The position numbers and the translations under genes were made by a program. This document shows positions 43,306 to 50,938 of a DNA stretch of 64,000 nt, piece by piece; position 1 is the first letter of the stretch, and each line of letters opens with the position of its first letter. Below the pieces are notes generated by a model. That model was not told the DNA's origin and did not search any database. It saw only the letters and a program-made list of their open reading frames with translations. Source of the stretch: Amycolatopsis regifaucium (GTDB taxonomy: Bacteria > Actinomycetota > Actinomycetes > Mycobacteriales > Pseudonocardiaceae); assembly GCF_001613935.1 (NCBI RefSeq), contig NZ_LQCI01000012.1, forward strand, positions 124,001 through 188,000. Reading direction: 5' to 3'.

Positions 43306-44496
43306 TTAGTCCCGGCCGAGCAGGTAGTGGCCGAAGTGCGGGACGGTGAAGGCGATGTGCCCGCGCTCGGCGGAGTACACGAGCCCCTTCTTCATCAGGC
43401 TGTCGCGCGCGGGAGACAGCGAAGACGGTTTCCGCCCCAGGTAGACGGCCACATCGGCGGTCCCGGCGGCCTCGTCCCGGCCTTGGGTCAGCTCGGCCAT
43501 CGCGAGCAGGTACTCGCGTTCGGCGGGTGTCGCGCGCTCGTAGCGGGAACCGAAGAAGCCGACAGCGAGTTCCGATTCGGCTTCCGGCGCGGCGACCTGG
43601 ACGTCCTTCACGGTGATCGGATCGGCCGGGGCCGCGTCCCAGGCGGCCTTGCCGTACGCCTGGATGAAGTACGGATAGCCACCGGACGCGTCGAACAGCG
43701 CGTCCAAAGCCTCCGGCTCGATCCCCGCGTCTTCGCGTTCGATGGGTGCCATCACCGCGAGGTCGGCGTCTTCGCGTTCGAGCCTGTCGATGCGCGCGTA
43801 GCGGAAGAGGCGTTCCGAGTACGACTTCGACGCCGAAAGGACGGCGGGTACGTGCGGCAGTCCCGCGCCGACCACGACCAGCGGGGCCCCGGACTGTGAG
43901 AGCTCATGGCAGGCGGCGCAGAGCGCGGAGACGTCCTCGGGGAGCAGATCCTGGATCTCGTCGATCAGCAGCGCGACGCCGGTGCCGACGTCGGCGGCCA
44001 GTTCCGCGACCTCGGTGAACAGTTCGACCAGGTCGATCTCGATGTCGCCGGAATCGGCGCGCCCTTGTGCGGCGGGCACGTCGATGCCGGGTTGCCAGCG
44101 GTCACGGAGTTTCGCGTCCGGTTTGTTGACGCGCAGCGCGAACGCCTTGAGCACCCCCAGCACCTGCTCGACCCGGTCCGGCGCGCGGTGGCGCACGGCG
44201 AGGTCGCGGATAGCGCGGTGCAACGCGGCCGAAAGCGGCCGCCGGAGTTCGGTGTCGGGGCGGGCTTCGATCTTGCCCGCGCCCCAGCCGTGCTTGATGG
44301 CCTTCGAGCGCAGTTCGCCCAGCAGCACGGTCTTCCCCACGCCGCGCAGGCCGGTGAGCATCAGGCTGCGTTCCGGTCTCCCGCGCGCCACCCGTTCGAG
44401 AACGACCTCGAAGGCCTGGAGCTCACGCATACGACCGGCCAGCTCGGGCGGCCGTTGACCGGCGCCCGGGGCGAAGGGGTTGCGGATGGGATCCAC
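43306..44496 (-). CDS. AAA ATPase (AAA_16/Orc1-Cdc6-like)
   Basis: 396 residues. Walker A GLRGVGKTV at 49-57, Walker B VALLIDEIQDLL near 175, sensor region VVVGAGLPHVP near 210 and a C-terminal winged-helix-like part (KPSSLSPARDSLMKKGLVYSAERGHIAFTVPHFGHYLL). This is the layout of single-protein STAND/Orc-like ATPases. GTG 44494-44496 has TAGCGT 6 nt upstream, so leaderless. It is isolated between an unusual low-GC patch and a MerR gene; the process served is unknown. Confidence 0.82.
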   Translation of the reverse strand: MDPIRNPFAPGAGQRPPELAGRMRELQAFEVVLERVARGRPERSLMLTGLRGVGKTVLLGELRSKAIKHGWGAGKIEARPDTELRRPLSAALHRAIRDLAVRHRAPDRVEQVLGVLKAFALRVNKPDAKLRDRWQPGIDVPAAQGRADSGDIEIDLVELFTEVAELAADVGTGVALLIDEIQDLLPEDVSALCAACHELSQSGAPLVVVGAGLPHVPAVLSASKSYSERLFRYARIDRLEREDADLAVMAPIEREDAGIEPEALDALFDASGGYPYFIQAYGKAAWDAAPADPITVKDVQVAAPEAESELAVGFFGSRYERATPAEREYLLAMAELTQGRDEAAGTADVAVYLGRKPSSLSPARDSLMKKGLVYSAERGHIAFTVPHFGHYLLGRD

Positions 44497-44586
44497 TCTC
44501 CCACGCTATCGGCGTTTCTAGCGTGGAGCCGATATTCCGCCATAGAGGGATAGGCGTGTCGCGCGGGTTACTCCGACCGGCGTGAG

Positions 44587-44633
44587 ATGAAGGGGCCTTT
44601 CATCGCAAATTTTGCGATGAAAGCGTCCTTCAT
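44587..44633. terminator. Long hairpin downstream of the TipA-like gene
   Basis: 23-nt arms (ATGAAGGGG... and ...GTCCTTCAT) pair at 20 of 23 positions around a single-base centre; the inner 13 bp (CTTTCATCGCAAA) are perfect. It is 51 bp past the MerR-family stop codon on the - strand. Confidence 0.65.
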
Positions 44634-44683
44634 AGCGTCCTGGTGGCTCCGAGCGGACGGGTCTGCAGCCCCGTCCCTCGTCC

Positions 44684-45445
44684 TTACTCACGCAGGTTGC
44701 GCTCGGCGTAAACCGCCATCGCGTCGCGGATGTACTCCGCGGTGCCCGTGCCGTACTTCTCGTCGTACTGCCCGTAGCGCGGGTCGTCGACGTAAAGCTG
44801 CCCGAGACCGGCGAAGTAGCCCTTCGACACCGTCCGCACGGCCGGCCGGAGCCATTCGTACAGCCGCCGCGTGATCGCCTGGGCCTCGTCGCCGTCGACC
44901 GGCAGCCCCTTGGCGTGGGCCTCGCCGAACGCGGCCGCGATGTCCTTCTGCTCCTGCTGATGCGCCTTCTTGTCCTCGGCGCTCAGCGACTTCCACCACC
45001 GGTCACCCTGCTTGTAGGCGTCGGCGCCCCAGCGTTCGGTGACCTCCTTCTCGTGCTTCGTGTGGTCGAAGCCGTCGAACACTTCCGTTGCCATCAGTTG
45101 CTCACCTCTCTCCGTCTTCCTCAAGGTCGTCCTGACCGATTCGATCTGCCGTCCGAGTCGCTGTCGCTCCTGCTCCAGCCACTTCAGGTGGGTGCGCAGC
45201 GCCGCTGCCGTGTCCTGCTCCCCTTCGAGCACTTCGGCGATCGCGGGCAAGCTCAGCCCCAGCTCGCGAAGCAGCAGGATCCGTTGCAGCCGCACCAGCG
45301 CGTGCTGGTCGTAGTAGCGGTATCCGTTGTTCCCCACTCGGCTCGGTTCGAGCAGCCCGATGTCGCCGTAGTGGCGCAGCGTGCGGCTCGTGGTCCCGGC
45401 CGAGCGGGCGATGTCCTGGATCGACCACTCCTGCTCGTTCGGCAT
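44684..45445 (-). CDS. TipA-like MerR family regulator with TipAS domain
   Basis: 253 residues. MerR HTH EWSIQDIARSAGTTSRTLRHYGDIGLLEPSRVGNNGYRYYDQHALVRLQRILLLRELGLSL at about 6-68, coiled coil about 80-112, then a TipAS effector domain (about 125-250; KEVTERWGADAYKQGDRWWKSLSAEDKKAHQQEQKDIAAAF). In Streptomyces, TipAL binds thiopeptide antibiotics through this domain and activates its own promoter. ATG 45445 is preceded by TACCGT with a 7-nt gap (leaderless) and by the palindrome at 45463. Confidence 0.9.
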   Translation of the reverse strand: MPNEQEWSIQDIARSAGTTSRTLRHYGDIGLLEPSRVGNNGYRYYDQHALVRLQRILLLRELGLSLPAIAEVLEGEQDTAAALRTHLKWLEQERQRLGRQIESVRTTLRKTERGEQLMATEVFDGFDHTKHEKEVTERWGADAYKQGDRWWKSLSAEDKKAHQQEQKDIAAAFGEAHAKGLPVDGDEAQAITRRLYEWLRPAVRTVSKGYFAGLGQLYVDDPRYGQYDEKYGTGTAEYIRDAMAVYAERNLRE

Positions 45446-45462
45446 GTCCACGACGGTAGAGG

Positions 45463-45477
45463 TTGACGTTGCGTCAA
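45463..45477. promoter_or_regulatory. Operator of the TipA-like regulator
   Basis: TTGACG-TTG-CGTCAA, a perfect dyad, lies just upstream of the -10-like TACCGT box of the MerR gene, the position expected for an autoregulating MerR protein. It is also 40 bp upstream of the divergent GDPD gene. Confidence 0.65.
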
Positions 45478-45516
45478 AGTCAATCGAAGTTCACCCGGCT
45501 GTGTCATGGTTCCGCC

Positions 45517-46548
45517 ATGAAGACCTTTGCGCTGGTCATGGCCACCGCGCTCACCCTGACCACGGCCGGGGTCGCCGACGCGCACCCCCGCCGCACCTTC
45601 GACATCCAGGCCCACCGCGGCGGGCTCGGCCTCACGGTCGAGAGCACGCTCGCGTCGTTCGGCAAGGGAATGGAACTGGGGGTGACCACCCTCGAACTCG
45701 ACCTCCAGATCACCAAGGACGGTCGCGAGGTGATCACTCACGACCGCAAGACGACGCCGTCGAAATGCCGCGACACCGCCCCGGCGACACTGGGCGATCC
45801 GGCGTATCCGTACGTCGGGAAGTACGTGAAGGATCTGACGTTCGCGCAGGTCCGCACGTTGGACTGCGGATCGATCCGCCAGCCTGCCCACCCCGGCCAG
45901 ACGCTGTCCCCCGGCGCCAGGATGCCGACGCTCGCCGAGCTGTTCCAGCTGGCGCGTGACCATCACGCCTGGGGGATCAAGTTCAACATCGAGACGAAGG
46001 TCGAGGCCGCCGCCCCGCACGAGACGGCGCCGCGTGAGCAGTTCGTCCAGCGGGCGGTGCGCGAGATCCTGCGCTCGGGTTTCGCGCACAACGTCACCGT
46101 CCAGAGCTTCGACTGGGGAACGCTGATGCGGCTGCGCGAGGTCGCGCCGTGGCTTCCGGTGGTCGCGCTGACCCAGCCGGAATTCCTTCAGGCCGGGCAG
46201 CCGGGCAAATCGCCGTGGCTGGGCGGCCTCGACATCGACGACTTCGGGGGCAGCCCCGTCCGCGCGGTGAAGTCGTTCGGCGCGAGCGCGCTCTCGCCGG
46301 TGCACGGCAATCCGCAGGGCGGCAAGGTCGGTGACCCGGACTACCGGCCGTTCACCACGAAGGCGCTGGTCGCGGAGGCGCACCGGGCGGGGATCAAGGT
46401 CGTGCCCTGGACGATCGACGACCCGGCCACGATGCACAAGCTCATCGACGACGGCGTGGACGGCATCATCACCGACTACCCGGACCGGCTACGGGAGGTC
46501 GCGGCGGACCGCGGGTTCAAGCTGCCGAAGGCGTATCGGGTTCGCTAA
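45517..46548 (+). CDS. Secreted glycerophosphodiester phosphodiesterase
   Basis: 343 residues. Signal peptide MKTFALVMATALTLTTAGVADA. Catalytic region AHRGGLGLTVESTLASFGKGMELGVTTLELDLQITKDGREVITHDR: the AHRGG, the ESTL Glu, the E-x-D pair and the VITHD His are all present. GDPDs cleave glycerophosphodiesters to glycerol-3-phosphate and an alcohol, scavenging phosphate and carbon from lipids. ATG 45517 was chosen from signal-peptide position; the frame is open upstream to 45463. Divergent from the TipA-like gene. Confidence 0.9.
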   Translation: MKTFALVMATALTLTTAGVADAHPRRTFDIQAHRGGLGLTVESTLASFGKGMELGVTTLELDLQITKDGREVITHDRKTTPSKCRDTAPATLGDPAYPYVGKYVKDLTFAQVRTLDCGSIRQPAHPGQTLSPGARMPTLAELFQLARDHHAWGIKFNIETKVEAAAPHETAPREQFVQRAVREILRSGFAHNVTVQSFDWGTLMRLREVAPWLPVVALTQPEFLQAGQPGKSPWLGGLDIDDFGGSPVRAVKSFGASALSPVHGNPQGGKVGDPDYRPFTTKALVAEAHRAGIKVVPWTIDDPATMHKLIDDGVDGIITDYPDRLREVAADRGFKLPKAYRVR

Positions 46549-46678
46549 CGAAATCTAGGGCTTTCTAGCGTCAGAGAAATATTCACGGATACTCCGTTAG
46601 GGCGGTTCGGCGGCCTGGCGGACGGGAAGACTGGGGATAGGTTTGCTGTCCCGGGTCCGGATCAGAAAGGCTACGACC

Positions 46679-47185
46679 GTGATTCTCCGCCGCGTCGCAC
46701 GTCCGCTCCTCGCCGCGATCTTCATCTCCGGCGGGATCGGCGCGCTGAAGGACACCCAGGGCCACGCGAAGGCCGCGGAGCCGTTCTTCACCGAGTCCTT
46801 CGACAAGCTGGAAGGCGTGCTGCCGGAATCGGTGCCGCGCGACCCCGCCACCCTGGTCCGGATCGACGCGGCGGTGAAGGTCGGCGCGGGACTCGCGCTC
46901 GCCACCGGCAGGGCGCCGCGGCTGGCCTCGCTGCTCCTGCTCGGCAGTCTGGTCCCGACGACGCTCGCCACGCACCGGTTCTGGGAAATCCAGGAGCCCG
47001 CTGAGCGTCAGCAGCAGCAGATCCAGTTCATCAAGAACGCCGGCCTCGCCGGAGGGCTGCTGCTGGCCGCCGCCGACACCGCGGGCAAGCCGTCGCTCGG
47101 CTGGCGCGCCAAGCGGGCCGCCTCCAAGACGGAGAAACACGCCGAGAAGCTGGCGAAGAAGGCCGAGAAGGCCATCACCAAGTGA
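46679..47185 (+). CDS. DoxX family membrane protein
   Basis: 168 residues with four predicted helices. It starts VILRRVARPLLAAIFISGGIGALKDTQGHAKAAEPF, the usual DoxX opening, and ends in a Lys-rich tail (KTEKHAEKLAKKAEKAITK). The ribosome site AGAAAGG supports GTG 46679. Mycobacterial DoxX takes part in a membrane oxidoreductase complex linked to redox stress; whether this copy does is unknown. A perfect 22-bp hairpin follows. Confidence 0.85.
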   Translation: MILRRVARPLLAAIFISGGIGALKDTQGHAKAAEPFFTESFDKLEGVLPESVPRDPATLVRIDAAVKVGAGLALATGRAPRLASLLLLGSLVPTTLATHRFWEIQEPAERQQQQIQFIKNAGLAGGLLLAAADTAGKPSLGWRAKRAASKTEKHAEKLAKKAEKAITK

Positions 47186-47190
47186 CGACC

Positions 47191-47237
47191 CGCGTTTAGT
47201 CCTCTGGATGCGCTTCGCATCCAGAGGACTAAACGCG
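47191..47237. terminator. GTCCTCT-family hairpin, copy 3
   Basis: Perfect 22-bp stem CGCGTTTAGTCCTCTGGATG(CG) with a 3-nt loop, filling the gap between the convergent DoxX and DGPF genes. Core shared with the hairpins at 24861 and 28476. Confidence 0.8.
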
Positions 47238-47242
47238 TGGGG

Positions 47243-47614
47243 TCATGAGGTGAAGGCGGCGATGTCCTCTTCCTCGACGACCGTCCGGATCTCGACCTCG
47301 ATCTCGTCGAACAGCGCGGCGTAGGACTCGGCGAACGAGACGGCTTCGGCCAGGTCCTTGGCGTTGATCAGCGCGAACCCGCCGATGACCTCCTTGGCCT
47401 CGGTGAACGGGCCGTCGGTCGCGGTGATCTTGCCGCCGCGCACCTTGCGGACCTTCGCACCCTTCTCCGACGGGTGCACCCCCTCCGCCGTGATCAGGAT
47501 GCCCTTCTCGAACGAGTCCTGGATGAAGGCGCCCATCTGCTCGATGAACTCCTTGCTCGGGTTCCAGGCTTCCGGGGCGCTCTCGTCGAGCCGGTGCATC
47601 ATCAGAAACCGCAT
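47243..47614 (-). CDS. Orphan DGPF (YCII-related) protein
   Basis: 123 residues. MRFLMMHRLDESAPEAWNPSKEFIEQMGAFIQDSFEKGILITAEGVHPSEKG...ITATDGPFTEAKEVIGGFALINAKDLAEAV: the DGPF motif is intact. It is not beside a sigma gene, but an ECF42-like promoter lies upstream (47668), so it is probably a second target of the sigma factor at 39685. Ribosome site GAGGAG. Confidence 0.88.
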   Translation of the reverse strand: MRFLMMHRLDESAPEAWNPSKEFIEQMGAFIQDSFEKGILITAEGVHPSEKGAKVRKVRGGKITATDGPFTEAKEVIGGFALINAKDLAEAVSFAESYAALFDEIEVEIRTVVEEEDIAAFTS

Positions 47615-47667
47615 CGTTGCTCCTCAGTGTCTTGGCGGGCCTGTTTCTACCCGGCCTTCACCAGCGC

Positions 47668-47694
47668 GTCGAGCGGCTCGACGGCGGTTCGACA
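47668..47694 (-). promoter_or_regulatory. ECF42-like promoter of the orphan DGPF gene
   Basis: TGTCGA-N17-CGAC on the - strand, 53 nt before the start codon. The -35 and spacer length are identical to the promoter at 41660; the -10 differs by one base. Confidence 0.6.
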
Positions 47695-47733
47695 TTTCGT
47701 TCGGAAAAAATGGTTCAGCCGCCGAAAATATTT

Positions 47734-48537
47734 TCAGCGGCTCGCGACCTTCTTGTACTGGGCCGTCGCCAGCGGCGCGAAGATCGCGATGATCGCGATG
47801 CAGCACAGGATCGCGTACAGCGAAGCGTGCTCGGCGGGCCACCCCGTTGGCGCCGCGCCGAAGCGGTTCCCGAACAGGTCACGTGCCGAGTTGATCACCG
47901 CGGTGAACGGGTTCCAGTCGGCGATCGTCTTCAGCACGCCCGGCAGTTTGTCCGCCGGGACGAACGCCGTCGAGATGAAGCTCAGCGGGAACATCCACAT
48001 CAGCCCGGCGCTCTGCGCGACCTCGACGCTGCGCGCGACAAGGCCGATCCACGCGCCGACCCAGGACAGCGCCCAGGCGAACATCAGCATCACCAGGTAG
48101 CCGAGCACGGCGTCGAGGAAGCTGCCGCGGATCCGCCAGCCGACGAGCAGACCGCACAGCGACATGACCACCAGCGCCACCACGCTGATCACCAGATCCG
48201 AGGTCGTCCGGCCGAAGATCACCGCCAGCCGGGAGATCGGCAACGACCGGAACCGGTCGATGATGCCCTTCTGCAGGTCGTTCGCGAACCCGATCACGGT
48301 GAACGCCGAGTTGAACGCGACCGTCTGCGCGAAGATGCCGGCGATCAGGAACTCGCGGTAGGCGAGCCCGCCCGCTTCCCCGCCGATCGCGTCGCCGAAG
48401 ACGTAGGCGAACAGCAGCACGAACATGATCGGCTGCAGGGTCGCCGCCATCAGCCAGTCCGGGTTGCGCTGGACGTTCTTCAGGTTCCGCCAGGTGATCA
48501 CGCCACCGTCGGAAAAGGCTTTGGCGATCGTGCTCAC
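47734..48537 (-). CDS. DrrB-type ABC-2 permease
   Basis: 267 residues with six predicted helices. FSDGGVITWRNLKNVQRNPDWLMAATLQPIMFVLLFAYVFGDAIGG and DLQKGIIDRFRSLPISRLAVIFGR are family hallmarks of daunorubicin-resistance-type permeases. It is coupled to the ATPase gene by a 4-nt overlap. It exports hydrophobic compounds; the actual substrate is unknown and no antibiotic biosynthesis genes are visible nearby. Confidence 0.9.
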   Translation of the reverse strand: MSTIAKAFSDGGVITWRNLKNVQRNPDWLMAATLQPIMFVLLFAYVFGDAIGGEAGGLAYREFLIAGIFAQTVAFNSAFTVIGFANDLQKGIIDRFRSLPISRLAVIFGRTTSDLVISVVALVVMSLCGLLVGWRIRGSFLDAVLGYLVMLMFAWALSWVGAWIGLVARSVEVAQSAGLMWMFPLSFISTAFVPADKLPGVLKTIADWNPFTAVINSARDLFGNRFGAAPTGWPAEHASLYAILCCIAIIAIFAPLATAQYKKVASR

Positions 48538-49487
48538 TTCTTGGCCCCCTCATCAGTGGCGTGTCCGGTCAGCGAGAGGAAAACGTCGTCGAGCGTCGGC
48601 CGGTGCAGCGCGACGTCCTGAATGGCGACGCCGTGGCCGTCCAGCCGCCGCAGTGCCTCGATCAGCGCCTTCGGCCCGCCCTCGACCAGGACGTCGACCC
48701 TGCGGGTGTGCTCGTCGACCGCCGGTGTCCCCGAGCCGACCTCGGTGAGGACCTGGCTGGTGACGGCGAGATCGCTCGTGTTCGCCACGACCAGTTCCAG
48801 CCGCTCGCCGCCGATCTCCTGCTTGAGTTCGTCGGCGGTGCCGCGCGCGATGACCTTCCCCTTGTCGATCACCACGATCGAGTCGGCGAGCTGATCCGCC
48901 TCCTCCAAATACTGCGTGGTCAACAGGACCGTGGTGCCGTCGGCGACCAGTTCCTTGATGACCTCCCAGGTGTCGATCCGGCCGCGCGGATCGAGCCCGG
49001 TGGTCGGTTCGTCGAGGATGACCACAGTCGGCTCGGCGACCAGCGCCCCCGCGAGGTCGAGCCGTCGCCGCATCCCGCCGGAGTACGTCTTGGCGGGCCG
49101 GTCGGCCGCGTCCTCCAGCCGGAAGCGCGCGAGCAGTTCACGCGCCCTGGACTTCGCCGCGGCCTTCTTGCTCCCATACAGCCTGCCGACCATGTACAGG
49201 TTCTCGAAGCCGGTGAGGTTCTCGTCCACGGCGGCGTATTGCCCGGACAACCCGATCGACCGCCGGACGGCGTCCGGCTGGGCCAGCACGTCGTGCCCGG
49301 CCACCTCCGCTTCACCCGAATCCGGGCGTAGCAGCGTGGTCAGGATGCGGACCGTCGTCGTCTTGCCGGCGCCGTTCGGCCCCAAGAGGCCCAGCACCTT
49401 GCCCGTCGGGATCGACAGATCGACCCCGTCGAGCGCCCGTGTGGACCCGTAGGTCTTGACCAGCGCTTTCGCCTGAACTGCGAACAT
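48534..49487 (-). CDS. DrrA-type ABC transporter ATP-binding protein
   Basis: 317 residues. Walker A GPNGAGKTT near 37, QYAAVDENLTG, signature YSGGMRRRLDLAGAL near 135, Walker B VVILDEPTTGLDPRGR, and C-terminal DrrA domain ending RPTLDDVFLSLTGHATDE. ATG 49487 has TAGCGT 6 nt upstream (leaderless); an in-frame GTG two codons earlier is less likely. Forms the DrrAB-like exporter with the preceding gene. Confidence 0.92.
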   Translation of the reverse strand: MFAVQAKALVKTYGSTRALDGVDLSIPTGKVLGLLGPNGAGKTTTVRILTTLLRPDSGEAEVAGHDVLAQPDAVRRSIGLSGQYAAVDENLTGFENLYMVGRLYGSKKAAAKSRARELLARFRLEDAADRPAKTYSGGMRRRLDLAGALVAEPTVVILDEPTTGLDPRGRIDTWEVIKELVADGTTVLLTTQYLEEADQLADSIVVIDKGKVIARGTADELKQEIGGERLELVVANTSDLAVTSQVLTEVGSGTPAVDEHTRRVDVLVEGGPKALIEALRRLDGHGVAIQDVALHRPTLDDVFLSLTGHATDEGAKK

Positions 49488-49556
49488 GCGCACACGCTAG
49501 ACCCGGGCACCGACAAAGGCACCCGGGTTTTTCCCCGATCCGCCGCGGGCGAACGA

Positions 49557-50846
49557 CTACTTTTCGAGGATCGCGGTGACGCCCTGCCCGCCTGCCGCGC
49601 AGATCGAGATGAGTCCGCGGCCGGATCCCTTCTCGTTCAACAGCTTCGCGAGCGTGGCGACGATACGGCCACCGGTCGCGGCGAACGGGTGCCCGGCGGC
49701 CAGCGACGAGCCGTTGACGTTCAGCTTCGCCCGGTCGATGGAACCGAGCGGCTCGTCGAGGCCCAGCTTCTCCTTGGCGAACGCCGGGTCCTCCCACGCC
49801 TTGAGGGTGGCGAGCACCTGAGAGGCGAAGGCCTCGTGGATCTCGTAGAAGTCGAAGTCCTGCAGGGTGACCCCGGCGCGCTCGAGCATCCTCGGGACCG
49901 CGTACGCGGGCGCCATCAGCAGCCCTTCGTCACCGTGGACGTAGTCGACGGCCGCGGTCTGCGAAAACGTCAGGTACGCCAGCACCGGCAGCTTCCTGGC
50001 CTTCGCCCACTGCTCGGTCGCGAGCAGGACCGTCGACGCGCCGTCCGACAGCGGCGTCGAGTTGCCCGCGGTCATCGTGCCGTCGGGGCCGCCGAAAGCG
50101 GGCTTCAGCTTCGCGAGCTTCTCGACGCTGGAGTCCGGCCGCAGGTTCTGGTCGCGGACCAGCTTGAGGTACGGCGTCACCAGGTCGTCGAAGAAGCCGC
50201 GGTCGTAGGCGGCGCCGAGCCGCCGGTGGCTGGTGGCGGCGAGTTCGTCTTGCGCCTCGCGGGTGATTTCCCAGACCTTCGCGGTCAGCGCGGCGTGCTC
50301 GCCCATGGAGAGGCCGGTACGCGGCTCGGAGTTGCGCGGGATCTCGGGGACGATGTGGCCGGGACGCAGTTTCGCGGCGAGCTTCAGCCGTTCGGGGAGC
50401 GTCTTCGCGGCGTTGAGCCGCACGAGGATCTGACGCAGGTCGTCGTTTACCGCCAGCGGCGCGTCGGACGTGGTGTCGACGCCGCCCGCGATGGCCGAGT
50501 CGATCTGGCCGAGGGCGATCTTGTTGGCGACGTTGATGATCGCCTGCAGGCCGGTGCCGCACGCCATCTGCACGTCGGAGGCGGGCGTGGCGGGGTTCAG
50601 CTTGCTGCCGAGGACGCTTTCGCGCGCGAGGTTGAAGTCGCGGGCGTGCTTGAGCACCGCGCCGGCGGCGACCTCACCGATCACCTCGTCCTGCAGGGAG
50701 AAGCGGCTGACCAGGCCGTCGAGGGCCGCCGTGAACATATCCTGGTTCGAAGCTTGCGCGTATGGACCGTTCGAGCGGGCGAAGGGGATCCGGTTGCCGC
50801 CGATGATCGCGACCTTGCGCACGGGTGCCGTCCTTTTCGTGGCCAT
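49557..50846 (-). CDS. Acetyl-CoA C-acyltransferase (FadA2-like thiolase)
   Basis: 429 residues. Acyl-accepting Cys96 in DVQMACGTGLQAI, His in FDFYEIHEAFASQVLATL and final Cys in ISICAAGGQGVTAI. The N-terminus MATKRTAPVRKVAIIGGNRIPFARSNGPYA and the divergent arrangement with fabG4-htdX match the mycobacterial fadA2/fabG4/htdX locus. It cleaves or forms 3-oxoacyl-CoA. ATG 50846 has the ribosome site GGAGGAG. Confidence 0.92.
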   Translation of the reverse strand: MATKRTAPVRKVAIIGGNRIPFARSNGPYAQASNQDMFTAALDGLVSRFSLQDEVIGEVAAGAVLKHARDFNLARESVLGSKLNPATPASDVQMACGTGLQAIINVANKIALGQIDSAIAGGVDTTSDAPLAVNDDLRQILVRLNAAKTLPERLKLAAKLRPGHIVPEIPRNSEPRTGLSMGEHAALTAKVWEITREAQDELAATSHRRLGAAYDRGFFDDLVTPYLKLVRDQNLRPDSSVEKLAKLKPAFGGPDGTMTAGNSTPLSDGASTVLLATEQWAKARKLPVLAYLTFSQTAAVDYVHGDEGLLMAPAYAVPRMLERAGVTLQDFDFYEIHEAFASQVLATLKAWEDPAFAKEKLGLDEPLGSIDRAKLNVNGSSLAAGHPFAATGGRIVATLAKLLNEKGSGRGLISICAAGGQGVTAILEK

Positions 50847-50879
50847 TTTTTCCACTCCTCCGTAGGCTCTCTCACACTG

Positions 50880-50901
50880 TAACCTACTAGCGAGTAGGTT
50901 A
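50880..50901. promoter_or_regulatory. TetR operator of the fadA2/fabG4 divergon
   Basis: TAACCTACT-AGCG-AGTAGGTTA, a perfect 9-bp inverted repeat, lies between the divergent thiolase and FabG4 genes. A degenerate copy of its core lies at 53849, beside the TetR gene of this module. Confidence 0.75.
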
Positions 50902-50938
50902 GACTGCGACGTGATGCAAACTGCACGGGAGGCAAGCG

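Noticed and set aside
44503..46570. Recurring TTTCTAGCGT / CTCTAGCGT strings at 43205, 44513 and 46561
   Set aside because: Partly explained by -10-like TAGCGT boxes; three short matches without further alignment do not make a convincing repeat.
49501..49530. ACCCGGG repeats followed by TTTTT downstream of the thiolase gene
   Set aside because: The T-run is on the wrong strand for the - strand thiolase, and the best stem on that strand has mismatches; not called as a terminator.
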